Notes: generated from the letters alone by a model not told the origin. A stretch of DNA of 64,000 nt from Anaeromassilibacillus sp. An172 (GCF_002160515.1 NZ_NFKS01000005.1:62001-126000); one strand, 5' to 3'; shown: positions 8,954 through 18,104, counted from the first letter of the stretch. Made by a program: numbers and translations.

Positions 8954-9421
8954 TTACTCTTCCTCGCCTTTAGCGCACTCGTCGCAGTCGCACTCCTCGT
9001 CCTCAAGCTCTGAGAAATCAAACTCGAGAGTTTCGCCGCACTTAGGGCAGTTGATCTCGCCGCAGAGAAGAACATCCTCAGAAACGCTGATTGTCTCGCC
9101 GCAGGTTGGGCATGTTACATCATAGTAAACATCCTCTTCCTCGTCGTCACCGCCGCAGCAGCCGCAGTCACAATCGTCGTCGCACTCGTCCTCATCATAA
9201 TCCTCATAGAAATCATCCTCAAGGTATGAGAGATCTTCGTCAACAGCATCAATCTGCTCTGAAAGTTCATCATAGAGGTCTTCCATCTGAGTTACTGTGA
9301 AAGACATATCGTCCAAAAGCTCAATAATAGCATTGAGAACCTTTACCTCGTCCTTTGACTGGTCAAGATTAAGTCCTTCTGCCAAACCTCTGATGTAAGC
9401 AATTTTTTCGTTCAAGTTCAT
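8954..9421 (-). CDS. CD1247-type acidic protein with C-terminal zinc ribbon
   Basis: This 155-residue protein starts with a helical domain (NEKIAYIRGLAEGLNL to about residue 70) that resembles the CD1247 N-terminal family of Clostridia. A run of Asp/Glu follows, with a Cys cluster at about residues 80-89 (CDDDCDCGCCGG). A zinc ribbon lies at about residues 104-127 (CPTCG and CPKCG pairs), and two more Cys occur near the end (CDCDEC-like). Function is unknown; such proteins are sometimes misannotated as regulators. The ATG has GGAG upstream and follows efp by 25 nt, so the two are very likely co-transcribed. The cysteines and acidity suggest metal binding, which is inference. Confidence 0.78.
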   Translation of the reverse strand: MNLNEKIAYIRGLAEGLNLDQSKDEVKVLNAIIELLDDMSFTVTQMEDLYDELSEQIDAVDEDLSYLEDDFYEDYDEDECDDDCDCGCCGGDDEEEDVYYDVTCPTCGETISVSEDVLLCGEINCPKCGETLEFDFSELEDEECDCDECAKGEEE

Positions 9422-9446
9422 AGTAAAATCTCCTTAAATCTGTGCA

Positions 9447-10004
9447 TTATGCACGGCCCATGTACTCGCCTGTTCTTGTATCGATCTGAATCATTTCGCC
9501 CTCATCGATGAAGAGAGGAACCTTGATTTCAGCGCCTGTCTCAAGAGTTGCAGGCTTTGTTGCATTTGTAGCTGTGTCGCCCTTAAATCCAGGGTCTGTC
9601 TTTGTTACCATAAGCTCAACAAAGTTTGGTGGCTCTACGCCGAAAACATTGCCCTTGTAAGAAAGGATCTTGCAAACCATGTTCTCTTTTACAAACTTAA
9701 AGTTGTCGCCGAGAATGGATTTATTTATCGGGATCTGCTCCCATGTCTCTGTATCCATGAAATAGTAGAGGTCGCCGTCTTCGTAGCTGTACTCCATATC
9801 TCTTCTCTCGATATAAGCTGTTGGATATTTATCATTTGGGTTGAAAGTTTTTTCAACAACAGCGCCTGTGATTACATTTCTGATTTTTGTTCTTACGAAA
9901 GCAGCACCCTTACCTGGCTTAACATGCTGAAATTCGATAATAGAAACAACCTGTCCATCCATTTCAAATGTAACGCCGTTTCTGAAATCTCCTGCAGATA
10001 TCAT
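9447..10004 (-). CDS. efp: Translation elongation factor P
   Basis: EF-P binds beside the P-site tRNA and relieves stalling at polyproline runs. The 185-residue length and three-barrel plan are standard. The tip loop reads [13 protein letters not shown] with Lys32 at the position modified in other bacteria, and the C-terminal signature [16 protein letters not shown] is present. I see none of the known modification enzymes nearby. ATG 10004 has AGGAGG 9 nt upstream. The order aroQ-pepP-efp is the same as in Bacillus (yqhS-yqhT-efp), but here efp has its own promoter at 10083-10111. Confidence 0.97.
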   Translation of the reverse strand: MISAGDFRNGVTFEMDGQVVSIIEFQHVKPGKGAAFVRTKIRNVITGAVVEKTFNPNDKYPTAYIERRDMEYSYEDGDLYYFMDTETWEQIPINKSILGDNFKFVKENMVCKILSYKGNVFGVEPPNFVELMVTKTDPGFKGDTATNATKPATLETGAEIKVPLFIDEGEMIQIDTRTGEYMGRA

Positions 10005-10082
10005 AAGTTAATTCCTCCTATTTATTCCTCCGCCGCATCTTTTTGCGCCAAACAAAAAAATTTGTCGGTACTCAACAATTAT

Positions 10083-10111
10083 ATTATACATAAAAGCGAC
10101 ATAAAAATCAA
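10083..10111 (-). promoter_or_regulatory. Promoter of efp
   Basis: On the minus strand TTGATT (10106-10111) and TATAAT (10083-10088) have a 17-nt spacer. The leader of roughly 75 nt contains a GGAGG well upstream as well as the AGGAGG used by efp. Confidence 0.7.
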
Positions 10112-10130
10112 TGACTTTTTGCAATAAAAA

Positions 10131-11219
10131 TCAGATTACAATCAAGTCCTTGGTAAAAGAAGCAAAATTTTTGTATCCTCCGTGTTCTACAAGAACCATA
10201 TCTTCGATTCTTACGCCGAATTCTCCCGGAATATAAATTCCCGGCTCATCGGTTATCACCATTCCCGGACTTAAAAGCTTTGTGCTTCTCGGAGAAACTG
10301 TGGGAGCTTCATGAATTTCAAGTCCCACTCCGTGGCCAACTGCATGTCCGAAATAATCTCCGTAACCGGCATCCTTTATTATATCTCTTGCAGCTGCGTC
10401 CACCTGATTGGCAAAAACCGAATCCTTAATAGTGTCCAAAGCGGCTTTCTGAGCTTTCAATACGATATCGTAAACCTGCCTTTGCTTTTCATTTATGTGA
10501 CCGATACCGAAAGTTCTCGTCATGTCACTGTGGTAACCCTCATAGACCGCACCGATATCAAAGGTAAAGAAGTCGCCGTCTTTTACAACTCTGTCTCCCG
10601 GTACGCCGTGAGGCAAAGATGTATTTTCACCGGTGATTGTAATAAGGTCAAAAGAAACGTCCTCTGCTCCGTAAAGCTTCATAAGATACTCAAGCCTTAC
10701 CGCTATACTTCTTTCAGTAACTCCGGGCTTTAAATCGTTTAAAACCTCTGTAAGAGCTTTTTCCGTAATATTCTGAGCGGTCTGCATTTTTTCAATTTCA
10801 TCGGGAGTTTTGATCATGCGGTTGTTGGCAATCGCCATATCAAAACCGCCGTCACATTCGAGCTTTATGGAATGACGTTTTGTGAAAAGCTCTGTAAATC
10901 TGTTGTATTGAAGTACATTTGTTTCTCTAGCCTCAAGGCTTAATAAAGTTACTCCGTTTTCAACACAGGCCTTGCATATGTCCTTTTCACGCTCAACAGA
11001 ATTTATAACCTGAGCGGAAGAAACTATTTTTTCTGCGGCTTCAGCATATCTGAAGTCCACAAAAAGATAGGCTTTTTTCTCAGTGATAAGCAAAGAGCCC
11101 TCGCTGTGGCGCATTCCGGTAAAGTAGTAGATATTTTCATCCTTGGTAAAAAGCATAGCTTCATTTGGAGCAAAGATGTAATATCTCATTTTCCTTATTC
11201 TTTCGCTGTAAATACTCAT
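10131..11219 (-). CDS. pepP: M24-family Xaa-Pro aminopeptidase
   Basis: A 362-residue metallopeptidase that removes an N-terminal residue next to proline. The N-terminal creatinase-like domain (to about residue 125) precedes the pita-bread catalytic domain. The metal ligands are visible in order: FTFDIGAVYEGYHSDMTRTF (two Asp), GHAVGHGVGLEIHEAP (His and nearby substrate His), DEPGIYI (Glu) and GVRIEDMVLV (Glu). The start overlaps the aroQ stop by four bases (ATGA), so the pair is translationally coupled. A function in recycling proline peptides is general for the family; the specific substrate is not inferable. Confidence 0.93.
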   Translation of the reverse strand: MSIYSERIRKMRYYIFAPNEAMLFTKDENIYYFTGMRHSEGSLLITEKKAYLFVDFRYAEAAEKIVSSAQVINSVEREKDICKACVENGVTLLSLEARETNVLQYNRFTELFTKRHSIKLECDGGFDMAIANNRMIKTPDEIEKMQTAQNITEKALTEVLNDLKPGVTERSIAVRLEYLMKLYGAEDVSFDLITITGENTSLPHGVPGDRVVKDGDFFTFDIGAVYEGYHSDMTRTFGIGHINEKQRQVYDIVLKAQKAALDTIKDSVFANQVDAAARDIIKDAGYGDYFGHAVGHGVGLEIHEAPTVSPRSTKLLSPGMVITDEPGIYIPGEFGVRIEDMVLVEHGGYKNFASFTKDLIVI

Positions 11220-11650
11220 ACCATCAATTCCTTTAATGCCTCAAGTCCCAGAAAATATACATGCTTTCCGAATCCTGCAATCTGTCCCACACAAACAGGA
11301 GCTATTACAGAGTGATGACGAAACTCTTCCCTTTTGTGGATATTTGACATATGAACCTCTACAAAAGGAATATTAACAGAAGCTATAGCGTCCCTCAAAG
11401 CATAACTGTAATGGGTCAAAGCGCCTGCATTTATAACAACGCCTTCGTAAACTCCCAAAGCAGAATGTATTTTGTCAATTAAATCTCCTTCGTGATTAGA
11501 CTGGAAAATATCACATTCAAAGTCTAAAGACTTTGCTTTTTCCAAAATCTGCTGATTTATGCTTTCGGCGGTTTCTGTTCCATAAACGCCTTTTTCTCTC
11601 ACTCCAACCATATTCAGGTTCGGACCTAAAATTACAAGTACTTTTTTCAT
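11216..11650 (-). CDS. aroQ: Type II 3-dehydroquinate dehydratase
   Basis: AroQ converts 3-dehydroquinate to 3-dehydroshikimate in the shikimate pathway. Motifs are GPNLNMVGVREKGVYG (Arg and Tyr of the flexible lid, catalytic Tyr in VYG), SNHEGDLID, INAGALTHYSYALRDA and EVHMSNIHKREEFRHHS, all diagnostic for the dodecameric type II enzyme. I use ATG 11650 (144 aa; MKKVLVILGPN) because AAGG lies 10 nt upstream, whereas ATG 11659 is directly against it. The gene overlaps pepP by 4 nt. No other shikimate genes are present here. Confidence 0.95.
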   Translation of the reverse strand: MKKVLVILGPNLNMVGVREKGVYGTETAESINQQILEKAKSLDFECDIFQSNHEGDLIDKIHSALGVYEGVVINAGALTHYSYALRDAIASVNIPFVEVHMSNIHKREEFRHHSVIAPVCVGQIAGFGKHVYFLGLEALKELMV

Positions 11651-11694
11651 TATTATCATTCCTTAGAACTCACATTTAATTCTTCCGAAACAGT

Positions 11695-11729
11695 AAAAAA
11701 GCGGACAAGAAGCCCCTGTCCGCTTTTTG
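11695..11729 (-). terminator. Terminator downstream of rpsU
   Basis: A 7-bp GC-rich stem (GCGGACA with TGTCCGC, 11701-11707 and 11717-11723) extended by flanking A/T pairs is followed on the minus strand by a T run. It lies just after the rpsU stop; the flanking A and T runs make it usable from both strands. Confidence 0.85.
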
Positions 11730-11736
11730 CTTTTAA

Positions 11737-11913
11737 TTATTTATATTTGCGTTTGCGAGCTGCTTCGGATTTCTTCTTACGCTTTACGGAAGGCTTTTCA
11801 TAAGCTTCTCTTTTGCGTACCTCAGCAATAACGCCGGCTCTTGCACACTGCTTCTTAAATCTTCTGAGTGCGCTCTCAAGAGATTCGTTATCCTTAAGTC
11901 TAACTTCTGCCAT
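11737..11913 (-). CDS. rpsU: 30S ribosomal protein S21
   Basis: This 58-residue protein ([20 protein letters not shown] at its start, very basic C-terminal tail KRKYK) is a standard S21. S21 sits near the anti-Shine-Dalgarno end of 16S rRNA and helps initiation. The ATG has GGGAGG upstream. It forms its own transcription unit between the promoter at 11972-12001 and the terminator at 11695-11729. In many Firmicutes rpsU is followed by yqeY; that gene is not here. Confidence 0.96.
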   Translation of the reverse strand: MAEVRLKDNESLESALRRFKKQCARAGVIAEVRKREAYEKPSVKRKKKSEAARKRKYK

Positions 11914-11971
11914 CTATCTTCCCTCCCATCCGCCATAAGGCAGGGGTTATATGCACATAATTGCAAGGAGT

Positions 11972-12001
11972 ATTATATAACATAACTGACATACTTGTCA
12001 A
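11972..12001 (-). promoter_or_regulatory. Promoter of rpsU
   Basis: On the minus strand consensus TTGACA (11996-12001) and TATAAT (11972-11977) are separated by 18 nt. The leader before the rpsU ATG is about 50 nt. Confidence 0.8.
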
Positions 12002-12038
12002 TAGGATAATGAAAATTTAGTTGAATTTTATCAAAAAA

Positions 12039-14456
12039 TCATTTCATCGGCTTAACAACTATGTTGACAAGCTTTCCTTTTACATAAATTTCCTTGACTA
12101 TGTTCATACCGTCAATAAGTTTTGCAACATTGGCGTCAGCCTTTGCCGCATTAAGTGCAGTTTCACTGTCACAGTCGGCAGGAATATTGATTTTTGCCTT
12201 AATCTTGCCGTTAACCTGAACTGCAATTTCAACTGTGGCCTCAACACATTTGCTTTCGTCATACTCAGGCCACTTCTGAGCGGCAATTATATCGTCGCCC
12301 AAAGCACACTGCTGGTTCATTTCCTCTGTAACATGAGGAGCAAAAGGATTGAGCAGAATGCTGAATATGGAAAGTTCCTTTTTATTTATAGAACCCACTG
12401 CGGTGATGTCGTTGATAAGAGCCATCAACGCCGCAATAGCTGTATTAAACTTAAGATTTTCAATGTCGTCTCCGACTTTCTTAATTGTTCTGTTGAACGG
12501 GCCCTCAAGCTCAGGTCTTATTTCATCGCCGTCTACGAGTATGTTCTGGAGATTCCAGTAACGCTCAATAAATCTGCGGCAGCCTCTGATGCTTGATGTT
12601 TTCCAAGGAGCAGCCTTTTCAAAGTCGCCTATGAACATTTCATAAAGACGCATTGTATCTGCACCGTACTCGTCAACAACCTCATCCGGGTTTACAACGT
12701 TGCCTCTGGACTTACTCATCTTTCCGCCGTCTTCACCCAAAATCATTCCGTGGCTTGTTCTCTTAGCGTATGGCTCTTTTGTTGTAACCACGCCGATATC
12801 GTAAAGGAACTTGTGCCAGAAACGGCTGTAAAGCAAGTGCAGTGTTGTATGCTCCATACCGCCGTTGTACCAGTCAACAGGTGACCAGTATTCAATAGCT
12901 TCCTTGCTTGCCAAAGCCTTATCGTTGTGAGGATCCATATATCTGAGGAAGTACCATGAAGAACCAGCCCACTGAGGCATTGTATCTGTTTCTCTGTGTG
13001 CTTTTCCTCCACAGTGAGGACATGTGGTTTCTACCCAGTCTGTGATATTTGCAAGAGGTGATTCTCCGTTGTCTGTAGGCTCGTAGGACTCAACCTCAGG
13101 AAGTTTAAGAGGAAGCTCGCTCTCATCAAGAGGAACATAGCCGCACTTCTCACAGTAAACAATCGGAATAGGCTCGCCCCAGTATCTCTGACGTGAGAAT
13201 ACCCAGTCACGAAGCTTAAAGTTTACCTTCTCGTGTCCGATACCCTTTTCTGTAAGGAATTCAACGATTTTTTTCTTTGCATCCTCAACTGAAAGTCCGT
13301 CCAAAATACCGGAATTAACCATAATGCCTGTTGCGCAGTCGGTAAATGCTTCTTTCTCAACATCTCCGCCCTTAACAACCTCGATTATCGGCAAATCAAA
13401 TTTCTTAGCAAATTCCCAGTCACGTGTATCGTGTGCAGGAACAGCCATAATTGCGCCTGTACCGTAAGAAACAAGAACATAGTCGGAAATAAAGATAGGT
13501 ATCTTTTTATCATTTACAGGGTTAATTGCCTCAACGCCCATAAGACGAACGCCTGTCTTGTCCTTGGCAACCTCTGTACGTTCAAAGTCAGACTTTCTTG
13601 CAGCCTGAGCCTGATATTCCCTTACCTCGTCCATGTTTTCCAAAATTCCTGCCCACTTTTCAATCATCGGGTGTTCAGGAGAAATAACCATATATGTAGC
13701 ACCGTAAAGAGTGTCAGGTCTTGTTGTGTATATTGTAAGCTTATCGCCGGTTGTTGTAGTAAAGTCAACCTCTGCGCCTGTGCTCTTGCCAATCCAGTTT
13801 TTCTGCTGAGCCTTAACTCTCTCAGGATAGTCAACCAAATCCAAATCCTCTATGAGTCTGTCTGCATATTCTGTGATTTTCAGCATCCACTGAGATTTAA
13901 CTTTTCTTACAACCTCACTGCCGCAGCGCTCGCATGTGCCGTTGACAACCTCTTCATTTGCGAGAACGCACTTACAGGATGTACACCAGTTAACAGCCAT
14001 TTCTTTTTTATAGGCAAGTCCGTGCTTGAAAAGCTGGAGGAAAATCCACTGAGTCCACTTGTAATATTCAGGATCAGTTGTGTTAATCTCTCTGCTCCAG
14101 TCAAAGGAAATACCCAAAGACTGAATCTGGCTTTTAAATCTTGCCACATTCTGCTTTGTAACAATTTCAGGATGAATGTGGTTTTTAATTGCATAGTTCT
14201 CTGTAGGAAGTCCGAAAGCGTCCCAGCCTATCGGATACAGTACGTTGTATCCCTGGAGTCTTCTTTTTCTCGCAACAGTATCAAGAGCTGTATAAGGACG
14301 TGGATGTCCAACATGCAGACCCTGACCTGAAGGATAAGGGAACTCTATCAATGCATAAAATTTTTCTTTCTGTGAATTTTCCTCAGCGTGGAAAACCCCT
14401 CTGTCCTCCCAAACCTTTTGCCATTTGGGTTCAATCTGTTTATGGTCGTACTTCAA
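12039..14456 (-). CDS. leuS: Leucyl-tRNA synthetase
   Basis: LeuRS charges tRNA-Leu. The class I signatures are present: the HIGH-type HVGHP motif after PYPSGQGL, and KMSKS in [12 protein letters not shown]. The CP1 editing domain (about residues 220-410) includes [13 protein letters not shown] and [12 protein letters not shown]-type motifs. A zinc-type insert shows CTSCK and CERCG, and a second pair CEKCG with CPHCGG. Its 805 residues are normal. The sequence near HIGH ([23 protein letters not shown]) belongs to the ENYAIK-type clade found in Clostridia rather than the more common AEQYA type. It starts at TTG 14456 with AAGGAGG upstream. It is the last gene of the long dprA-to-leuS gene run; I see no T-box ahead of it, only a small GC hairpin (14481-14497). 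Confidence 0.96.
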   Translation of the reverse strand: MKYDHKQIEPKWQKVWEDRGVFHAEENSQKEKFYALIEFPYPSGQGLHVGHPRPYTALDTVARKRRLQGYNVLYPIGWDAFGLPTENYAIKNHIHPEIVTKQNVARFKSQIQSLGISFDWSREINTTDPEYYKWTQWIFLQLFKHGLAYKKEMAVNWCTSCKCVLANEEVVNGTCERCGSEVVRKVKSQWMLKITEYADRLIEDLDLVDYPERVKAQQKNWIGKSTGAEVDFTTTTGDKLTIYTTRPDTLYGATYMVISPEHPMIEKWAGILENMDEVREYQAQAARKSDFERTEVAKDKTGVRLMGVEAINPVNDKKIPIFISDYVLVSYGTGAIMAVPAHDTRDWEFAKKFDLPIIEVVKGGDVEKEAFTDCATGIMVNSGILDGLSVEDAKKKIVEFLTEKGIGHEKVNFKLRDWVFSRQRYWGEPIPIVYCEKCGYVPLDESELPLKLPEVESYEPTDNGESPLANITDWVETTCPHCGGKAHRETDTMPQWAGSSWYFLRYMDPHNDKALASKEAIEYWSPVDWYNGGMEHTTLHLLYSRFWHKFLYDIGVVTTKEPYAKRTSHGMILGEDGGKMSKSRGNVVNPDEVVDEYGADTMRLYEMFIGDFEKAAPWKTSSIRGCRRFIERYWNLQNILVDGDEIRPELEGPFNRTIKKVGDDIENLKFNTAIAALMALINDITAVGSINKKELSIFSILLNPFAPHVTEEMNQQCALGDDIIAAQKWPEYDESKCVEATVEIAVQVNGKIKAKINIPADCDSETALNAAKADANVAKLIDGMNIVKEIYVKGKLVNIVVKPMK

Positions 14457-14535
14457 AACAGAAACCTCCTTGTTTATTTAGCCGCAAGAAGCGGCTTGCT
14501 ATTCAATAAAACAGTGAAAATATTCACCTGCAAAA

Positions 14536-14892
14536 TCAGTCGATAAGATAATCGGAAATGTCCTCCATTTTACCGTCCTGCCACAGTCTTTCAAGGCTGT
14601 AATACTCTCTGGCTTCGTCGGAAAAAACATGAACGATAATATCAACATAGTCAAGTAAAATCCATGTATTTGAACGGTGTCCCTCAATGTGACTTACGGA
14701 AATTCCCATTTCGTCCATTTTATACTCTACCTCTTCGGCAAGAGCTTTAACGTGGGTACTGCTTGTACCTGTGGCAATTACCATATAGTCGGCAAGACTG
14801 GACACGTCTGAAATATTTATAAGCTTTATATCAAGTCCTTTTTTTGAATCAAGGATCTTTACGATTTCCAGAGCCTGTTCACGTGTATTCAC
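14536..14892 (-). CDS. rsfS: Ribosomal silencing factor RsfS
   Basis: RsfS (DUF143, YbeB family) binds L14 on the 50S subunit and blocks subunit joining when nutrients are scarce. The 118-residue length is normal, and the core motifs DYMVIATGTSSTHVKALAEE, GHRSNTWILLDYVDIIVHVF and EAREYYSLERLW are present. It begins with GTG 14892; GGAG is 7 nt upstream. The order yhbY-nadD-yqeK-rsfS is the same as in Bacillus (yqeI-nadD-yqeK-yqeL). Confidence 0.95.
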   Translation of the reverse strand: MNTREQALEIVKILDSKKGLDIKLINISDVSSLADYMVIATGTSSTHVKALAEEVEYKMDEMGISVSHIEGHRSNTWILLDYVDIIVHVFSDEAREYYSLERLWQDGKMEDISDYLID

Positions 14893-14920
14893 TTAATCAC
14901 TCCTGTCAGTTTTCTTCTGA

Positions 14921-15514
14921 TTATTTGTTTGATTTGATTTCCTTTTTGTATTTTGAATATACAATTTCGTTGTACAGCTTCAAAGCGTCCGGATGAAGGG
15001 GCTGACATTTCTTGGAAATATCGCTTATTGTAAAGGAAACCCCGTACAAAACCGCATCGTCAAGGTTTTTGTATGATTTTTCCCTCATAACCTCTACACC
15101 GTTATATGAACGCTCGGCGCTTGTAAAGTCGGCGGTAAAGATAATTTTTTCCAGCAAAGACATTCCTGCTCTGCCTGTTGTATGATATCTTATTGCATTG
15201 TAAATATCTTCGTCGTCAATAAGAAGAATATCTCTGACATAAATTGCGCCGGACATTGCATGCCACAATTTTGTTGAGATAAGCTCGTCCTCTGTAAGAG
15301 CAAGTCCGCCGTTATGCATAATAACAAGCTGTTTCTCAAAAGGCATTTCCTTTGTAACATCGTGCAAAAGTCCCGCAATTTTCGCTTTGTCCTTGTCTGC
15401 TCCGTAAATCTTTGCAAGCTTTACAGCTTCCTTTGAAACATTTACGCAATGGGTAAATCTTCTTGTGGACAAAGACTTTTTTAACATAGCTTTATACTCA
15501 TCAGCCGTCAACAC
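14921..15514 (-). CDS. yqeK: HD-domain diadenosine tetraphosphatase YqeK
   Basis: YqeK-type HD proteins hydrolyse diadenosine tetraphosphate symmetrically. The HD motif is in AGLLHDVTKEM, preceded by RRFTHCVNVSKEA (first His ligand) and followed by KLWHAMSGAIYVRD and AIRYHTTGRAGMS. I place the start at GTG 15514 (197 aa), because GGGGG lies about 7 nt before it and homologues start near this point; the longer ORF from GTG 15547 has no spaced ribosome-binding site. It lies between nadD and rsfS as in Bacillus. Confidence 0.92.
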   Translation of the reverse strand: MLTADEYKAMLKKSLSTRRFTHCVNVSKEAVKLAKIYGADKDKAKIAGLLHDVTKEMPFEKQLVIMHNGGLALTEDELISTKLWHAMSGAIYVRDILLIDDEDIYNAIRYHTTGRAGMSLLEKIIFTADFTSAERSYNGVEVMREKSYKNLDDAVLYGVSFTISDISKKCQPLHPDALKLYNEIVYSKYKKEIKSNK

Positions 15515-15570
15515 AATACATACCCCCGAAATCAAAAATAAAATCACCTATTATTTTATCATTTATTTAT

Positions 15571-16173
15571 TCAAAGGTAAAGACCTTTTTCCTTTATATA
15601 TGAATAAATTTTTTCAGGAATAAGGCTTGAAACATCTTCTCCGCCTTTAATTTTTTCCCTTATTTCCGTTGAGGACACAGTGAAAATCGACTTTTCAAGG
15701 ACAAAAGTGTCAGCGCCCAGCTCTTTAAGCACCTTTTGATGCTCTTTCATAGGCTCATAATCGCTGTCCTCTCTGGGTGCGGAAAGTATCTTTGCCATTT
15801 TAAATATTTCCTGAGGATTTCTCCATGTTTCCAATGACAAAAACATATCGGCACCTACAATAAGGTAAAGCTCTGCGTCTGGATACAGTTCCTTTATGCT
15901 TTTCAAAGTATCCACCGTATAGCTTTTTCCCTTTCTCTCCAGCTCAAGGCCGCAGGGTTCAAGCTTGTCGTACATATCGCACACAAGCTTTGTCATATAA
16001 AATCTTTCCTCTGCCGGCACAAAGTCCTTTATTTCCTTGTGTGGAGGAATTGCCGTAGGAACCATAAGCACCTTGTCAAGTTTCATTCTGTCTGCAAACT
16101 CAAGGGCAAGTTTTACGTGGGCGTCATGAATTGGATTAAAAGTACCGCCCAGCATTGCAATTTTTTCACTCAT
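15571..16173 (-). CDS. nadD: Nicotinate-nucleotide adenylyltransferase
   Basis: NadD joins nicotinate mononucleotide and ATP to make deamido-NAD. The nucleotidyltransferase motif GGTFNPIHDAH is at residues 9-19, PPHK follows, and SSTEIREKI near the C-terminus is the second ATP motif. The 200-residue length is normal. It starts with ATG, 9 nt behind the yhbY stop. Confidence 0.97.
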   Translation of the reverse strand: MSEKIAMLGGTFNPIHDAHVKLALEFADRMKLDKVLMVPTAIPPHKEIKDFVPAEERFYMTKLVCDMYDKLEPCGLELERKGKSYTVDTLKSIKELYPDAELYLIVGADMFLSLETWRNPQEIFKMAKILSAPREDSDYEPMKEHQKVLKELGADTFVLEKSIFTVSSTEIREKIKGGEDVSSLIPEKIYSYIKEKGLYL

Positions 16174-16182
16174 TTTAAAACC

Positions 16183-16485
16183 TTATTTCTTAGCCTTAGG
16201 AAGCTCGATTTTCGGCTCGTCATTGTTTCTTCTATAGAGCACAAATTTTGTTCCGATAACCTGAACTACATCGGCAGAAATTTTCTCCGCAATTTCTTCA
16301 GCTGCTTCTCTCGGTGTAAGCTCGCAGGTTTCCAAAACCTTGCCCTTAATAAGCTCTCTGGCTTTTATTGCGTCATCAGCCTGCTTTATAATCTGGTCGC
16401 TCATTCCGCCCTTACCCAGCATCAAAATTGTATCTTCCTTGCTTGCAAGACCTCTGAGATATGCTCTCTGTTTGCTTGTCAACAC
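16183..16485 (-). CDS. yhbY: YhbY/CRM-family ribosome assembly RNA-binding protein
   Basis: A 100-residue CRM-domain protein that associates with pre-50S particles. The start LTSKQRAYLRGLAS, the GKGGMSDQIIKQADDAI loop (GxxG-type RNA-contact motif), ARELIKGKVL and the end KFVLYRRN match the family throughout. I use GTG 16485, with GGAG 11 nt upstream, rather than GTG 16497, which overlaps that site. The position before nadD is conserved in Firmicutes. Confidence 0.94.
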   Translation of the reverse strand: MLTSKQRAYLRGLASKEDTILMLGKGGMSDQIIKQADDAIKARELIKGKVLETCELTPREAAEEIAEKISADVVQVIGTKFVLYRRNNDEPKIELPKAKK

Positions 16486-16527
16486 TATATATAACACTCC
16501 TTGTTTTATTTATAAAATTCAAACGGT

Positions 16528-17127
16528 TTAACCGTCTATATTCTTTTTCAAAAGCTCTTCTCTTAAAAGTCTCAGAGCTTTTCCTCTGTGGCTTATGCTG
16601 TCCTTTTCCTCAGGTGTGAGAAGAGCAAATGATTTGCCTTCATAGAGGAAAATCGGGTCATATCCGAAACCGCCCTCACCTGACGGTTCAAAAGCGATTT
16701 CTCCCACACATTCACCACGGACTGTGATAACCTCATCCTTTGAAATCACACAGCAAATTGCGCTTACAAATCTGGCGGTTCTCTCATCCTTTGGAATATC
16801 TTTCATTTCATCCAAAAGATGCATATATCTCTCTTTGTCGGAAAGTCCCTCTCCGCCGTAACGGGCGGTGTAAACTCCCGGACGTCCATCGAGGGCGTCA
16901 ACCATAAGTCCACTGTCGTCGGCAATAGCCGGAAGTCCGCTTTTTTCAAAGGCTGACATAGCCTTGATAAGGGCATTTTCTTCAAAGGTTGTTCCTGTTT
17001 CCTCAACATCGTCCAAATCAACGCCTGCGTCCCTTGCGGTTACGGCATTTATTCCCAATGGGTTTAATATTCTGTCAAGCTCAACAAGCTTTTTGGCATT
17101 GTTGGTGGCAATAATAAATTTTTTCAT
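16528..17127 (-). CDS. rdgB: XTP/dITP diphosphatase (RdgB/HAM1 family)
   Basis: This enzyme clears non-canonical purine triphosphates (ITP, dITP, XTP) from the nucleotide pool. Motifs are ATNNAKK near the N-terminus, EETGTTFEENALIKA, ADDSGLMVDAL with GRPGVYTARYGG, and GYDPIF with SHRGKAL. I start at ATG 17127 (199 aa; MKKFIIATNN), which has AGGAG upstream and matches homologues. A longer reading from ATG 17157 would overlap the ftsY stop by 4 nt and adds ten residues with no family match. Confidence 0.95.
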   Translation of the reverse strand: MKKFIIATNNAKKLVELDRILNPLGINAVTARDAGVDLDDVEETGTTFEENALIKAMSAFEKSGLPAIADDSGLMVDALDGRPGVYTARYGGEGLSDKERYMHLLDEMKDIPKDERTARFVSAICCVISKDEVITVRGECVGEIAFEPSGEGGFGYDPIFLYEGKSFALLTPEEKDSISHRGKALRLLREELLKKNIDG

Positions 17128-17153
17128 ATTTTCTCTTTCTCCTCTCGGAAAAA

Positions 17154-18071
17154 TCATTTCTTATCCTGTGCAAACAATGCTTCTGCAAAGCCCTGTGGGT
17201 CAAATGGCTGCAAGTCGTCTATCTGCTCGCCTACGCCCACATATTTTACAGGTATACCAAGACCGTCCTTAATAGCAAGCACAACACCGCCCTTTGCGGT
17301 TCCGTCAAGCTTTGTCAGAACTATACCGGTGATACCTGTGGCATTTCTGAATTCGTTTGCCTGTACTACAGCGTTTTGGCCTGTAGTTGCGTCCAAAACC
17401 AGCAAAAATTCCTTGTCTGCTCCCGGAAGCTCTCTATCTATAACACGGCTTATCTTTGCAAGCTCATCCATAAGGTGTTTTTTATTGTGAAGTCTGCCGG
17501 CTGTGTCACAGATAATAATATCCGCATCTCTCGCCTTTGCCGCAGCTATAGCGTCAAATACAACAGCTGCCGGGTCGCTTCCCTCTTTCTGCTTTACAAT
17601 GCTTGCGCCGCTTCTGTCAGCCCAGATTTCAAGCTGTTCTATAGCCGCAGCTCTGAACGTATCAGCCGCTGCAAGGATAACCTTTTTTCCGTCCTTGACA
17701 AAGTTGTTTGCAAGCTTGCCTATTGTTGTGGTTTTTCCAACTCCGTTTACGCCTATCACAAGAATAATTGACGGCTTTGTATTGAGAACAAGCTCCTCGC
17801 CTCCTGCAAGCATTTCGGCTGTTATATCCTCAAGCATCCAGCGAATAACCTTAGGGTCGGTGATACCGTCTTTTTTAACCTTTTCTTTAAGCTGGTCGCA
17901 GATTTTGGAAGCTGTTGACATTCCTACATCTCCCATAACCAAAAGCTCCTCAAGCTCTTCAAAAAGCTCGTCGTCTATTTTTGTAAAGGATTTAAGCATT
18001 GAATCAATCTGACCTACAACATTATCCCTTGTTTTTTTCAAACCTTCTTTAATTTTGCTGAAAAATCCCAT
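17154..18071 (-). CDS. ftsY: Signal recognition particle receptor FtsY
   Basis: FtsY docks SRP-ribosome complexes to the membrane. The protein is the short 305-residue form: an NG core without a long acidic A domain. The P-loop GVNGVGKTTT is at about residues 107-116, followed by DTFRAAAIEQL, DTAGRLHNKKHLMDEL, ATTGQNAV and TKLDGTAKGG. It follows smc, as in Bacillus (rnc-smc-ftsY). ATG with GGGGATG upstream. Confidence 0.97.
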   Translation of the reverse strand: MGFFSKIKEGLKKTRDNVVGQIDSMLKSFTKIDDELFEELEELLVMGDVGMSTASKICDQLKEKVKKDGITDPKVIRWMLEDITAEMLAGGEELVLNTKPSIILVIGVNGVGKTTTIGKLANNFVKDGKKVILAAADTFRAAAIEQLEIWADRSGASIVKQKEGSDPAAVVFDAIAAAKARDADIIICDTAGRLHNKKHLMDELAKISRVIDRELPGADKEFLLVLDATTGQNAVVQANEFRNATGITGIVLTKLDGTAKGGVVLAIKDGLGIPVKYVGVGEQIDDLQPFDPQGFAEALFAQDKK

Positions 18072-18104
18072 GTAATCATCCCCTGTAGATTTTATTTAAT
18101 ATAC

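Noticed and set aside
12002-12038. A/T-rich hairpin after leuS as a terminator
   Set aside because: The stem is weak and there is no T tract; it was too poor to list.
12021-12596. 191-codon plus-strand ORF across the end of leuS
   Set aside because: Antisense to leuS, no Shine-Dalgarno and no protein-like composition.
13431-14330. 299-codon plus-strand ORF inside leuS
   Set aside because: It is antisense to a clear LeuRS gene, is rich in Cys, Asn and Leu as expected from reversed codons, and has no family features.
14457-14535. Possible T-box or attenuator ahead of leuS
   Set aside because: Only a short GC hairpin without T run and without specifier-loop or antiterminator elements.
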